DNA of 64,000 nucleotides from the NCBI GenBank assembly GCA_030248135.1, contig JASANC010002375.1, forward strand, positions 1-64,000, read 5' to 3'. This document shows, in pieces, positions 49,501-60,654 of this stretch. Positions within the stretch are counted from its first letter, which is position 1, and every line of letters starts with the position of its first letter. The notes under the pieces are model-generated. The model saw only the letters and a list, made by a program, of their open reading frames with translations, had not been told where the DNA came from and searched no databases. Made by a program: the position numbers and the translations under genes. This DNA is from Theristus sp. LFF4_11. Lineage: Eukaryota; Nematoda; Chromadorea; Monhysterida; Xyalidae.

Positions 49501-50664
49501 TAGAAAAAAATCAGGATTTGTTTCAAAAAAATTGCAGGCACGCGAAGAGATGATCATAAAACACAACCAGCAAGTGATGATGCGCGGTTGTGGTATGACG
49601 TTCCCACGACTCTCGCAGAAAGACGCCTGGGAATCGGACGACGACGACAACCCGTGGGAACCATCGAATTCGAGCTCTGGTTGGGTTGGGTGGCGAGGCC
49701 ACTGAGTTTTTTGTCATTTATTTGCGCTGTGTGTGATGATCGTAGATGTTCAGGATTTCAGCTCCAAACCCATCGGACCCACCGACAGAATTTTGTTAAA
49801 AACTAGCTAGTTTGAAACATTGTTTTCGTTTTCGTCCTTCGACCTGTGAAAAAGACCAACACCTATTAAAAAACCGTAAATTTTCACGCCGCTCTCTTCG
49901 GGTATTTGTGCGCGGGGAATTCGTCGCGACAGATCAGAACCCACCAAAGCTTTCATAGTTCCCGAGGTTGCAAACTACTAGGGGTTGGGTAAAGAGACGC
50001 GCAAAGAGTGAACACAAAACACAAATTTGCAGCGCACAACCGATCATTTGCGAGTGAATCGACGAGCGCAATCGAGGTCGATCATGTGCGCCCGTACGAG
50101 AGTCCGTTCGACGTGCGCGGCACGGGCAGCCCTGCGAAGGAGCACTCGAAAGCACCGGAGTCAATTGACCACCCGGCCAGCAAACGGGCACGACTGGTGG
50201 AAAACGACACAAATCTGGCAAATCACCGTCAAGGGATCAGTCTAAAGCCGAATTATCACACGATTGACGCGCGCAATCCACGCGCCAGCAGCGGCGACTC
50301 TGCTCAACGTTCTGAGACCACCGAGCAACTACAGCAGGCCGTGTTACGCGAGCAACTGGAAATGTACCGCGAACAGAAAGAGCTGGCGCAGAAGCAACGG
50401 GAGGAGTTGGAGGAGACACGCAGATTCCACGGAGACCAGCGACAGTTGGAGCTGGAGAAATTGAGCGCGGAGACGGCGCATCTGGTCAAAGTGGCCGAAG
50501 CGAAAGTGCGCGCCGCCGAAATGAAGGCGAGATACTTTGAGAACAAGCTGCAGAAGATGGGCGTGTTTGAGGAGACGACGGCCAAAGAGGACGAAACACC
50601 GGGACCGGGAGATGCTGACAATTTGACAACATCCATGAATGGGGAGGACTTGACCATTGACTGA
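46568..50664 (+). CDS. Array member N: BED-like zinc finger on the family coiled-coil chassis
   Basis: Three exons (46568-46768, 49538-49679, 50033-50664) join in phases 0 and 1 and give 324 residues. Exon 1 is not the family module: it reads LKQFFDC, then VVCIQCGW, then SRMLEHILSNGKRACKK. A C-x2-C followed about 15 residues later by a His, with Trp nearby, is the BED-finger pattern, known from DNA-binding proteins and hAT transposases; the second zinc ligand after the His is probably the Cys of ACKK. Exon 2 is a short linker with QKDAWESDDDDNPWEP and ends SSSG in phase 1 as in the other members. Exon 3 has the basic patch SKRARL and a coiled coil from TTEQLQQAVLREQLEM to MKARYFENKLQKMGV. Intron 1 is 2.8 kb and mostly transposon sequence. 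Confidence 0.8.
46797..49268. mobile_element. Nested inverted-repeat element in intron 1 of N
   Basis: The outer ends CATAGTTGTTCTAGGGGGGG and, inverted, CCCCCCTAGAACAACTATG bound 2.5 kb. Inside are a left unit whose ends invert (CCGGCCTAGGGTTAGGGG and its complement at about 47881), an element with TACCGTATTACC ends (47962-48417), and a palindrome centred near 48.80 kb (48420-49215) with AGCTATCTATCTG arms and long G/C tracts. No transposase was seen. Confidence 0.65.
47962..48417. mobile_element. Element with TACCGTATTACC ends, copy 2
   Basis: Starts TACCGTATTACCTCTAATAA and ends with the inverted form; inner AAACCCCCATGGGGGTTTAT palindromes and G-tracts. Its body is shared with 29666-29932. 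Confidence 0.65.
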
Positions 50665-51619
50665 CTTGTTTGTGACAACTTTTTTGGATTTCAAACCATA
50701 CCATGCTGCGTTTCAGAGCTGCGTGCAGGCTTTCCAGGCGCGCAAATTCAAAATATCTGAGTTGTTCGTGTCGTAATTCCTTTGAACATCAATCGCTGCC
50801 TGTGTACAGCTAAGAAACGTGGTTTACTTTTGGTGATGGCATTTTTACGATGCTTTCTAGTGTTCCGTCCGGGTACTCTTTCTTCACAGATGCTTATTTC
50901 TTGTATATTTCGTCGTGTTTTCGTTGTTTGTTTTGATTCCGTGAAAAATATCTTCTACCGTGCATTCTGTTTGGACGTGAAAAAAACTAGTGAATGCTTT
51001 GTGTTTTTGATAAAGTTTGTGTTGCTGTCCCATCTGTTGCCTTCATCCCGTTGGTTTTTTAATGAATGACTGAACAATGGGGTTCACAAATCCCAGTCTA
51101 GCTCGAGCAATGTACAGGGTGATCAAAAAGCGTCAAAAAGGAAAACGGCTGGTATTCAGAACTGAAGCAATTTCTTGAGCTGAAACTTAAGCCATGAAAG
51201 AAACATAGTTGAAATTTGTTGCGTTAAGATTTCAGCTAAAACGGTCAACGCTATTGGTCGCAGCGTAACAGACAACTGGAGCCTTCCATTTGGCGCGTTT
51301 GGCTGCTGTTGCACACGCGTCACATACGCGAAATCAAAGATCTCAATTTTCTGTTACGCTGTGGCAAACAACATTAACCGTTTACGCTGAAATTTTAACA
51401 CAACAAATGGCAACTATATTTCTTTCACGGCTGTAATTTTCAGCTCAAGAGGTTGCTTCAGTTCTGAATACCAGGCGTTTTCCATATTGACGTGTTTTCT
51501 GATCACCCTTTAGTCAGCTCTTGAGATTATCTAATTGTTCGAAAACTGTTGTGAAAAACGATGTGAAGTGTTAAGAACGAATGTTCATCAGAATAGTAAT
51601 TTGGAAATTCAGCTGGAAA
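50665..51619. other. Spacer between N and O/P
   Basis: It holds a 0.4 kb TIR element (51115-51512). No gene was recognised. Confidence 0.45.
51115..51512. mobile_element. MITE with CAGGGTGATCA ends
   Basis: Ends CAGGGTGATCAAAAAGCGTC and, inverted, AGGGTGATCAGAAAACACGT; inner arms (CTGGTATTCAGAACTGAAGC and complement) also pair. TA-like flanks. No coding sequence. Confidence 0.7.
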
Positions 51620-54600
51620 ATGACGGACGCAATCGAAGATGATGTGCCGAGCGAGTACCGGCTGCCGACGAGAACGCAGGGCTATGGACGGGCACTGTTT
51701 CGAGACGTTCTGGTAAAACTGACAATCCGTGGTTTTTTTGCTAAATTTTAATGCAATTTTAGCTCGCTGAAAAATGTTTGCGCGTTGCTAATGTTTTTTT
51801 TGAGGACTAACGTGGATTCATGAAACATTTTTTTGTAACGCTTAACTGTGCTAAAATATAGCTGCGCGGTCACTAAATACTGCTTCGTGAATGCCCCTTC
51901 ATCGAGCCCCTTTATCGTCTGCTCGAACCGCTGACCAGATATTGATGACTAAATATTAAAAGTCGCTAAAAAACCAATGTGCTGGAAAACACTAACTACC
52001 GCTGGTGCACATGGTCTGCACACCTCCCTAACCATCGGCATTTTGCGCAGTTCCGTTCCTAACGTTCAAACCATTAAACCACAATCGCCGTTCACAGACG
52101 ATATCCCTAAAAGTCGTTTCTAAGATCCCACCATTATTCAGTTAGATCAGTTTCGTTTGCACAGAAAGCATGCATGCCGTGATCACCAACGAATCCGCTG
52201 ATGCACTATAATTTAGAGTTCGACTGTAGGTCCCATTTGGCATTGGAAACACTGGTTTCTATAAACCGAAAAACTCGGAGTCGAAAAATCTTCCAAAAAC
52301 GCCGCGTAATTTGCGCGCAGCACGCGAACGGGCGCACACGGCGAATGTTGTTCGTGAAAGTGGACGGCTACGAGCACGCCTACATGGTGCACGTGCACAA
52401 CACGGACGGATCGTCCTCCTATCGGTGTTGTCGGTGTAGTTGGGCGAAGAAGAAATTTGCCGAGGACGACGAAGATGATGAGCGACAGGTGCCCCGGTCA
52501 GTCGATTGCGAAATGTCGTCCTTTTGGGAAGTGTTTTTAAACGTCTTCTTGTGGTGGCTTGTTTTTGAGACCTGAACCATGCAGCCACATTGTCAGGTGC
52601 ATGGGACTTTGAAAAACTTTGTCAAGAGTTTCGGAAAATACGAACAACATTCAGACATTAGTTGGTTTGAGATAGTCGTAGGTTCAATAAAAATCGTGGA
52701 TTGTCGTTTTTTTTGGTCAGCGTCCGTAAACTGTTTTGGAATATTGGTTATTTGATATCGGTGTGTTGGTTTTTTCTGTAATTTCGGTGTTTTATGCCCC
52801 AAAGTTTTATTTTCCTGAATTTTTCACGTGACTATGACAACCCGAACAATCTCCAATTTTTTTTTTTGCAAAGTCGTGATTGAAGTCAATTTTGCAGTTG
52901 TGCTGTTTGTTGTAGGGCTCGAGTGAGCAAGAATGGCTTCCACATGATCGATCCGTATGAACGTGAACACTTTTGCGTGAATTATCCGGCGGAGACGCGT
53001 GAACGCCTCGTGGTTGGTGACGATTCAGGGGACAATTTAGGGCAGGAGGTTGGATGGAGAAGGCGAAAAACTTAGCTTCCATTTACACTTTGATTCATTG
53101 CAGTTTTTTTGCACAATTGCTTCAAAATTCGATGTTTACTTTGCAATTGGTTGATTTGTGAGATTTTTGCATTTTGGGTTTGTTGACTCAGACTACAAGT
53201 GGTGTCTTTTGGTTGACTCTCTGACTGCATGGTGTCCGTTGCACTGACGAGCCAGGGGTACCGCACTGCGGTATATGCGTCTACCTGGCGGAACCGTAAA
53301 CAGTGCACTTCCTGTAGCCATATGAAATGAGACAGGACTAAGAAAGACAAACCAAGAACCACGGTCCTCTGTCTATCAACAAACCAGATTAAAGTATTAT
53401 CAATTTTTTAAGTTGCGCGACTGAATGCGTGTGCAGACATGAAAGGAAATTAGTTTCAATCTTTATCTAGCAATTCAAAGTCGCCGAAGTGACTCGACTC
53501 TATTTAGGGGACTCGGATCACTTTACCACTTTTGAATTCCGGCGACATGCATGAAACTATCTGTGCGCGCATTGAGTCTCGGGACCAAAATAATAGATCC
53601 TAGAGGACATCCAAAAAGCATCTGAGAACATTGTCGCAGACTGAGGTGGACGCTGAGCCAGCCAGTCAAGCCAACCACTCCGAACTACATGAGTCGTCCG
53701 CTTCCATTCATTCCTCGTTGGCTGAACTGGACGAGACGACTGATATGTCGCTTGAACTGGATGCAGCAGAGAACGACGCAATTCAACATCAGCTGGAGCG
53801 AAACAGATTCGGTAGAAAGAAACCGATTCCGAAAGGAAACTTCGGCAAGGCAGAGTTCCGGGTGAAACAAGTGAGTTTGTTTCTTCGTCAGAGTTCTCGT
53901 CTGACAGACGATGGAAAAACTGCCAGACATCAGGTCAGGTTGAGTTAGGATGGAAAGGGAATACAGAACAAGCTAGACGGTCAGAACGATATGTGGTTCT
54001 GAAAAGGTTCAGCTTGTTGGAGTCTCGGGAAGACAGACATGTACAGTGTGTTCGTTTGCAGCTATAACTTTTTTCTCGGAATACAAAGCTTTAGCGACAG
54101 AAGAAGAACGGGGTTGCAGTGAAATTGCAAATGCAAAATAGCCACAAATGGGGGGTGTGTGTGTGTGTTTGATTTCAACCGAACCCGATACATTCGTTCT
54201 TCTTACTGTATATCAAAGTTTCGCATACTCGTACTGACAAAGTGAAAGGTTTAAACAAACCTGCTGTACAACCAACAGGTCTGGTTACATTCAATACTGT
54301 CTTCGGGTAGAAACCAGTTTCAGCTGAGTAAGACGATGTTCAGATACAACGTGCAAACCTTAAGGGGCATTCATGAAGCAATATGTAGTGACCGCGTAGC
54401 TATGTTTTAACACAGCTACGCGTTACTAAATAATGCTTCATGAATGCGCCTTTAGACAACAGCGTACACAAAATGAATTCCACTTGTGCTTTGCGCTTTC
54501 GGCATTTCCACTGCACCTGGCGAAACACCGGCACTTTTGCTCGCGTTTCAGTGCAAAAGCGGCACGGAACGCAGCGGCCTGCTAGTGCGCTCCGGCGCGC

Positions 54601-56466
54601 AGTTGTTCACGTTCAGTTACCACCAGAAGAACCCGGATGGTTCAACGTCGTATCAGTGTAGTCGCTGTAAGTGGCTGCAGCGGAAGGAGCCGAGCTGCTG
54701 GAATAAACCGGTGCCGAGGTTGGTGCACGCAAACGCAACATTAGGTGACCACTCTTTATTAAAAATTTTGAAGGTGATTTGTGTTGCTTGCACATGGTTG
54801 AGCTTTTACGGCGTTCAGCTCCAGTGAAGTCACCAGATAATTTTTCGACCAGTCATTGATTTGCAAGAGAGCGGCCTTTTTGCCAGATTTCAATTCTTTT
54901 TTCTGCTGTGACCTGCTTATGGATTGCAGCCGTGTTTTTCTCAAACGTTACATGCGCAACAATATGCCACCCCACACCAGCGCGTGGTGATGAGGCAGCA
55001 TCAGAAGCGGCAGCGCAGTAACTTCTGAGACTTCGAACGTGTTTATGGCTGTATACTGTCTGCTTCAATATCATATACAATTGGCTGATTGGTTGGTTGG
55101 CGACCACGTGATGCATGCATTGCTGTGTTGCACAGTGTGGTATTGCTGTGTAGGCGTGGTCCACGTGCATCATTGCGTGCTCACCAGCCAATCAGCTGCA
55201 GACAGTATCAGTTGATCATGATTTCAGAGCGCGCGTCAACGCCGATGGTTTTCACATGTTGGATCCGTTCTTCCGGGCGCATTTCTGCACCGAGTTCAAA
55301 GAGCCCGTGCCGCCGCAATTGAAACAGTTCACCAATCGTAGGCGCAAGTCGCAGACAACTGCTGCCGGGGAGCATGACGCTCAGGATGACGTTGACCCGC
55401 AGTATCAATTCGAACGGGAACAGATGTATGAGGAGCACATTATGGTAGGACTTGGTGATTGGTGATGAAGATGGGTATTCTTGGTTGGAATGACAGTGAA
55501 ACTGGCAATCAATCAGTTTATAAGTCGCCTAGATGAAATGAGACCGCGCAAACAGCAACACCGTCTCTCCATTTTTTAGCGGCTCGCCGAACAACAACGT
55601 GCGATCGAGGCGCTCGAAAAAACCAAGACGAGCGCTGGCGGTGAAGTGAACGATTCCGAACGAAACAAACGCAACGCCAATCAACCATCAACGTCGGACA
55701 CCGCAGTTGGAGGCGACCATCCGTTCGACGTCTCATCGACGCCACCGAAGGCCGCGAAACAATCGTCGAGCAACGAACGGACGTGTCGTCGCACTCCGAT
55801 GGCGTATCTTCCAAAGGGCGTTGTGAATCCGAGCGATCAACGGCCGCCCACCGCTGTGGAGAAACTACAATGCGCCGTGCTGAAGGAGCAGCTGGTGATG
55901 ATTCAGGTGCAGTCGAACTCGATGACATATCAGACTGGTTGACTGGTTGGTTGATGCGTGCATTATGTGCGTGAAGCGCTGTGCAATCCATGCATCGTGT
56001 GACCACCAACCAATCAGCTGGTTGCATATGTTATAGAATCGGATGGTTCTCGGTTGATGACGGTGCATGTGTAAATGTGGTGGTCGGTGTAAATGACAGT
56101 GACAACAACCTGCAGCTGATTTTTGCTGATATTGCTCGCCGGATTACAATATGCATCCTTCGATTGACTCCGCATTAGGAACTTAGCAGTGTAGTTCAAT
56201 ACTCGTTTGAATTGTTCAATGCTCGATTGTTACATCAGGAAAAGCGCAGACTGGTGGAGCAGAGAATGGTGGAAAGCATCGCCAATACACGACTGGCTGA
56301 CGACCAACGACGCTTGGTGCAGGTGAAACTGCGGCAGCACCAGACACAACAAAGCCAGCATCGACCAATCAGCGAGCAGCAGAGTAATGTGAACATTGCA
56401 AATGGGCAGATTGGTGGATCGGTTGAAAACGACGGGTCCATGAACGCTGTGAATTTTGGAGTGTGA
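51620..56466 (+). CDS. Array member O/P: two modules in series, linker, split coiled coil
   Basis: Eight exons (51620-51712, 52321-52496, 52916-53048, 53640-53870, 54552-54718, 55228-55444, 55580-55906, 56239-56466) join in phases 0, 2, 0, 0, 2, 0, 0 and encode 523 residues. Module 1 reads YGRALF, YRCCRC, NGFHMIDPYEREHFC. Module 2 reads NFGKAEF, YQCSRC, DGFHMLDPFFRAHFC, then the charged end QFEREQMYEEHIM. The seventh exon has RLAEQQ, a linker, and RPPTAVEKLQ at the start of the coiled coil, which a further intron splits before EKRRLVEQRM. The fusion of O and P is inferred from phase: the exon at 53640 lacks an early Met, though an inner Met near 53745 could start P alone. AATAAA lies at 56762. 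Confidence 0.7.
51812..51899. mobile_element. MITE, family 2 (Harbinger-like)
   Basis: Diverged left arm GGATTCATGAAACATTTTTT and right arm GCGGTCACTAAATACTGCTT in intron 1 of member O/P. Confidence 0.6.
52146..52229. repeat. MITE family 1, right half
   Basis: Only the right arm is present (AAAGCATGCATGCCGTGATC to AGAGTTCGACTG), in intron 1 of member O/P. Confidence 0.6.
53408..53600. repeat. Dispersed repeat, copy 2
   Basis: It matches 12604-12800 by eye over about 190 bases (GAAAGGAAATTAGTTTCAAT, GGGGACTCGGATC, GGGACCAAAATAA). It lies directly before the exon that opens module 2 of O/P. Confidence 0.6.
54363..54451. mobile_element. MITE, family 2, with exact TTA duplication
   Basis: An 89-base palindrome AGGGGCATTCATGAAGCAAT to AATGCTTCATGAATGCGCCT, flanked by TTA on both sides (54360-54362 and 54452-54454). 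It lies in intron 4 of member O/P and is the clearest evidence that this family is PIF/Harbinger. Confidence 0.8.
55056..55212. mobile_element. MITE, family 1-like
   Basis: Inverted arms GCTGATTGGTTGGTTGGCGA and CACCAGCCAATCAGCTG around a GC-rich centre, in the intron before exon 55228. Confidence 0.6.
55908..56043. mobile_element. MITE, family 1, abutting a splice donor
   Basis: The copy begins GCAGTCGAACTCGATGACAT directly after the GT of the donor at 55907 and ends in ACCAACCAATCAGCTGGTTG plus a diverged terminus. It therefore supplies the donor bases after GT in O/P. Confidence 0.65.
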
Positions 56467-56889
56467 TTTTAAACGTTGACTTTGTTTGCGGGTGCATTGG
56501 GTTTCTTGGTTTTGTTTCTTCAGAATTGATTGTGTGGAATGATTGCTTTTTACAGATTAGTTTTTAACATCACTGTTTTTAGCGGGTGCTTTAGACGCAG
56601 GTTTCCATGTGAGGTTCGAATTATTCAGTTGATCACTTCACTGTTACTCCTTTTTCAAATCCTTTTTCTTCTCGTCATCAACTGTTTTTTGTTGTAACCG
56701 TCATTCATGAAACCATTCCGTACACAAATCGTAATTTTCTATTTTTTGTTGCTGGCCATTGAATAAAGTTCATTGTGCGCTTGGCAGGTATTCATCTAGC
56801 TTCAAATGGTTTGCTCATTTTTGCCGCGCCTTCATACAGGCCGCTACCTAAATTGTTGTTTCTTTGAACGATCTATGTTGGTCTAAAAA
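56467..56889. other. Spacer between O/P and Q
   Basis: AATAAA at 56762 and the promoter side of Q. No repeat or gene was seen. Confidence 0.45.
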
Positions 56890-59800
56890 ATGGCCAAAAC
56901 CCACCCCGAAGACCAACATTTGCAGGCTCTAAGCCACAATCGAATGAGAACGAAAATCCAAAAAAGCGCCCTCCCCCGAAATTGCGAACAATCGTTTTAT
57001 CTCGAGCGCAAGAAGACGAATGCCCGAGAAAGAGACATGCGTCAACGTGTTAAGGCGCAGGACAATTCGGCCGCAATGAAGAAAACACCGAAACAAGCGT
57101 GGTTCGGTCGAAAACGGCCGTACCCGAAAGCGAACTTTGGCAAGGCAGAATATCGCGTTACGAAGGCAAGTTGTTTTTGTGAAAGGAAACTTGTTTTGAG
57201 GTAACTACAGATTTACAGGTTCTGTAACCAATCTGTTGTCATCTGCCAGATCGCGGCTTTTTTAAACTTAGTTTCAAACTATTTACCCTGGTTGCGTTTT
57301 CCACAATCCTCCGGTATGCAAGTACACAAGGAAAGGAGAGAACGCACAAAAGTGAATGCGATAACACCACTTTTGTAAGTTTCAACAAGTTTCAACGCAC
57401 AGACGTTTTTCGAAGTCCCATGCGCTACGCAAACTAGTCGAGTCCGTACTGCATCAAGATAGCACGCGACACGATTTCGAAATTGCGAGCCCATTTTTTT
57501 TACTGTTGTGTCCGTATGTGCTGTACGCACAAAAAAAACCAAATCCCTCTGAAGTGTCGCACAGCCAGGCAGCCAGCGGCGTTCTATAAAACCGAAAGAA
57601 AAAGGCTTTTTCGCCAAACTGAAACGCGTTTGTGCGCATTGTTGCAGTTCAAAACGGGCACCGAACGCCGCAATCTGGTCGTCGCGTCGGGCGCGCATCG
57701 CTTCACCTTCTCGTATCACCAGTCGAACGCCGACGAGTCAACGTCGTACCAGTGCAGTCGGTGCAAGGTGCTGCAGCGTACGGAGCCGCGCTGCTCCGGC
57801 AAACCGGTGCCGAGGTTCGCGTAGGCGTTATGGCGTCCGCTTGTGCTCGTGCTCGGTGTCCTGTCTGTAGCGCAGGCGCAGCACTTCTGTCTAGCGTTCT
57901 GTAGATGGAACGTTCGAACCTCGCCGTGGACAGGACACGCGCACATGGAGAAACGAAAGTGACCAAACGGACATCCGGTGGTCTGCTTGCTCCCTACTGA
58001 GCCGAGGGTTTATTGGGCTCGGGGCAGCATTTGCTGCCCCTTTCTGCCCGGAGTTTGGTACCGTAGGGTTGCTGGAACGGGCGCGAAGAAAAAACTCGGG
58101 CAGAGACAATACTGGTGGTATTACTACGTTCTGCAAGCATTATTGCTCTGTCGCACAGTGTGCGGCGTGGAGGCGGAGTTTTGTATTGAACAGAATGCTC
58201 GCATCACGTGTTACCAACCAATCAGCTGATTGGATATGTCATAGAGTTCGAATGTAGCGGCCCGTCAGGCAGAGCGAAAAGCAACGCGCACACAAGAAAC
58301 GTTTGAGGAAGTCGCTTCGGTTTGCGGGGGGGGGCGATTCGAGTTGCTCATGATGACATGGAGATCATGGAAATCGACTTTTTTCGCGTTTAGGGCGCGC
58401 GTGAGCGCCGACGGCTATCACGTGATCAATCCGCACAGCCGCGAGCATTTCTGCCTGGAGTTCGCCGCTCAGCAACCGTCGAAACAGAAGAAAGTCGCGA
58501 ATCGCCTGAAGCAGCTGCGCACGACGCAGCAGAGCGACGCACAGTGGCAGTTCGAGCTGAACTGGGAGCTGGAGCGAGAGTACGAGGAGCAGATGATGGT
58601 GCGATGTTGGCTGTGGCGGGGTGTTCAGTCGTTGCGTTTTCTGATGGCGAGAATAGTTTCCAGATCTGGTTTTTTTATCTCGTTACATTTACGTTCTCGT
58701 TTCATCATTCATACATTCTGTTTTGCCACAAACAAGAAACTCTAGTAAAACTAGCATGTTAAGCCCGTCGTGCGTTAAACGTAGTATGCAACAATACGAA
58801 ACGTGATGTGCCGTGTACGCACACGTCAGTATGGACGGGCCTTGAGACGGTGACCCATACCGAAACTTTATGTATGCAGACCCAGTTGAATGCACCCCCA
58901 TCGACCGGCCGAAATGCAGAGAAACGTCCTGCAACTTGGTTGATTCAATTGGGAAACAAGCGAAACGTTGTATTTTGGAATCGAGTCTATGATTGGGCGC
59001 TTCCGGCGAAAGCAGTTGGTACACTGATCTATGTCCGGTGTTGGTGTGCATTTAACTGTTGCCTGCAACATTAGACTGAGAAAAGACACGTGTCAAAGAA
59101 GGTACACGCTTTTGAGACAAAAAAAACTGGTGCTCAAGCTCAAAAGTGACCGAAATTCCAATCGGATTTCAGCGTTTAGCAGAGCAACAGCAAAGCATCC
59201 AGGCAGCGATCGAAGCACACGACGGAGGCAACGACGACGCCGACGACGACGACGTGCTGCTGGACACTTTCAACAATTCCGAACGCGCCGCCGAAATTTC
59301 AACCAGTCAATCTTGCACGATCGACCGTCCACCAACGCCCACCAGCAATCCGTTCCACGTTTCACCGACCAACGACCACAGCAATGAGAGTTCGTCGCCA
59401 ATTCAAGGCGCATCGACCAGTCAACCGAACGCACCACCGACGCACCTGCGTAAGCTGGTTGCACAGCCGACAGAACACCGGCCGCCAACGGCTGTTGAGC
59501 AGCTGCAGTACGAGGTTCTGAAGGAGGAGCTCGCGTTGCTTCAGGTTGCCATGGGCAGGGTTTTTTTGTGGAAATTTTCTGGTTGCTGTTAATTGCCGCC
59601 GTTTTGTGGAACTCGTTACACCAGTTTAGCGTCAACAAGGCTGCATGTCTTTCGGCCACTTCCAGAACTCGGAAGCCCCGCAATAATTTTTGGTCGTGTT
59701 TTTTGTTGGCGAAAACTTTCCGCACTGATTCATCGCACTTCCTTTTTATGTTCAAGTAATATTTAGGTGAAAAAAATTCGACGAACCTTTTTTTCAGCAA

Positions 59801-60007
59801 AAACGCCGATTAGCCGAACAGCGATTGGCCGAAAGCATCGCGAACGCGCGGCTGATCGAGGATCAACGTCGGTTGGCACAGGTGAAACTGCGGTACTACC
59901 AGGAACAGTTGAATCAGAGCCAGCTGATCAACGAGCGCGAGATGGATTTCGCAAATGGACCAATCAGTGGATCGGCTGCGAGCGAGCGCTTGAATGTGAA
60001 CTATTGA
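56890..60007 (+). CDS. Array member Q: three-exon module, linker, split coiled coil; GC-AG intron
   Basis: Five exons (56890-57165, 57648-57814, 58394-58598, 59173-59544, 59798-60007) join in phases 0, 2, 0, 0 and give 409 residues. Exon 1 has an unusually long basic leader, then GRKRPYPKANFGKAEYRV. Its donor reads AAG then GCAAGT: a GC donor with otherwise perfect consensus where P and R have GTGAGT and GTGAGC. The module continues YQCSRC and DGYHVINPHSREHFC, then a Glu-rich helix ending REYEEQMM. The linker has an Asp run (NDDADDDD) and RPPTAVEQLQ; the coiled coil resumes in the last exon (QKRRLAEQRLAESIANARL to LRYYQEQL). AATAAA lies at 60415. Intron 2 carries a SINE and a MITE. Confidence 0.8.
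57862..58090 (+). repeat. tRNA-derived SINE, type 1, copy 2
   Basis: TGTAGCGCAGGCGCAGCAC and GTTCGAACCTC (57912-57922) form the tRNA-like head. The body TTTATTGGGCTCGGGGCAGC and GGTACCGTAGGGTTGCTGGA matches the copy at 46134. It lies in intron 2 of member Q. Confidence 0.75.
58140..58257. mobile_element. MITE family 1, partial
   Basis: It has CATCACGTGTTACCAACCAA and the end ATAGAGTTCGAATGTA; the left arm is lost or diverged. It lies in intron 2 of member Q. Confidence 0.55.
58759..58843. mobile_element. MITE, family 3-like
   Basis: AAGCCCGTCGTGCGTTAAAC and CACACGTCAGTATGGACGGG form diverged inverted ends in intron 3 of member Q. Confidence 0.5.
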
Positions 60008-60654
60008 AATATTGATTTCTTGTGGTTGAGTTTGATTCCATTGTTTTAGTTGCTTTGCTAAGTTTTTTTTTCTCTGGTGATTTTTGTTTCACGTTTATGT
60101 TCCAGAACATCGCCATATCGTTGTTAGGATGTGCAGGCCTTAGAGATTCGTCTGAGAACGTGATATGGTACTATGATTTGTGGAATATGTTTCGGTGTGG
60201 ATCCAGACTTGCATGACAATTCAATTGAGTTTTGTTGGTGATGTTTGTTATTGATTAAAAAAAACTATTTTGAGATTGATAACGATGCTGTAAACTGTAT
60301 AGTGCGTTTGACATTTGTTTCTGCATCACTTTTGCGTCAATATCCCCACGGGCACTGTTTTTTTTTGTTATCGATGACCACTGTCCTTCTGAAAATCCTT
60401 TTTCTGACTGCTTCAATAAATTCTACTTCGCGGTCTTGTCGGCGATCTTGTCCCTTCCACAGCGGTTTCACTTGTTGTTCCGCGTCTTCTCCAAGGCGTT
60501 CCTTTTACCACTGGTTTCAATCCAACGTTGCACTGTTGCAAATTAAAGGAACTGAAAATTTTCAGGTTGTTCTTGCAGTTTTATCGGAGTTCCTGCGGTT
60601 CGCGAAATGAAATGAAATGAATTGAAGGTTGTCCAATTCGAAACCGATTGAGCT
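60008..60654. other. Spacer between Q and R
   Basis: AATAAA at 60415. The 5' flank of R contains a GAAATGAAATGAAATGAATT run. No gene was seen. Confidence 0.45.
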
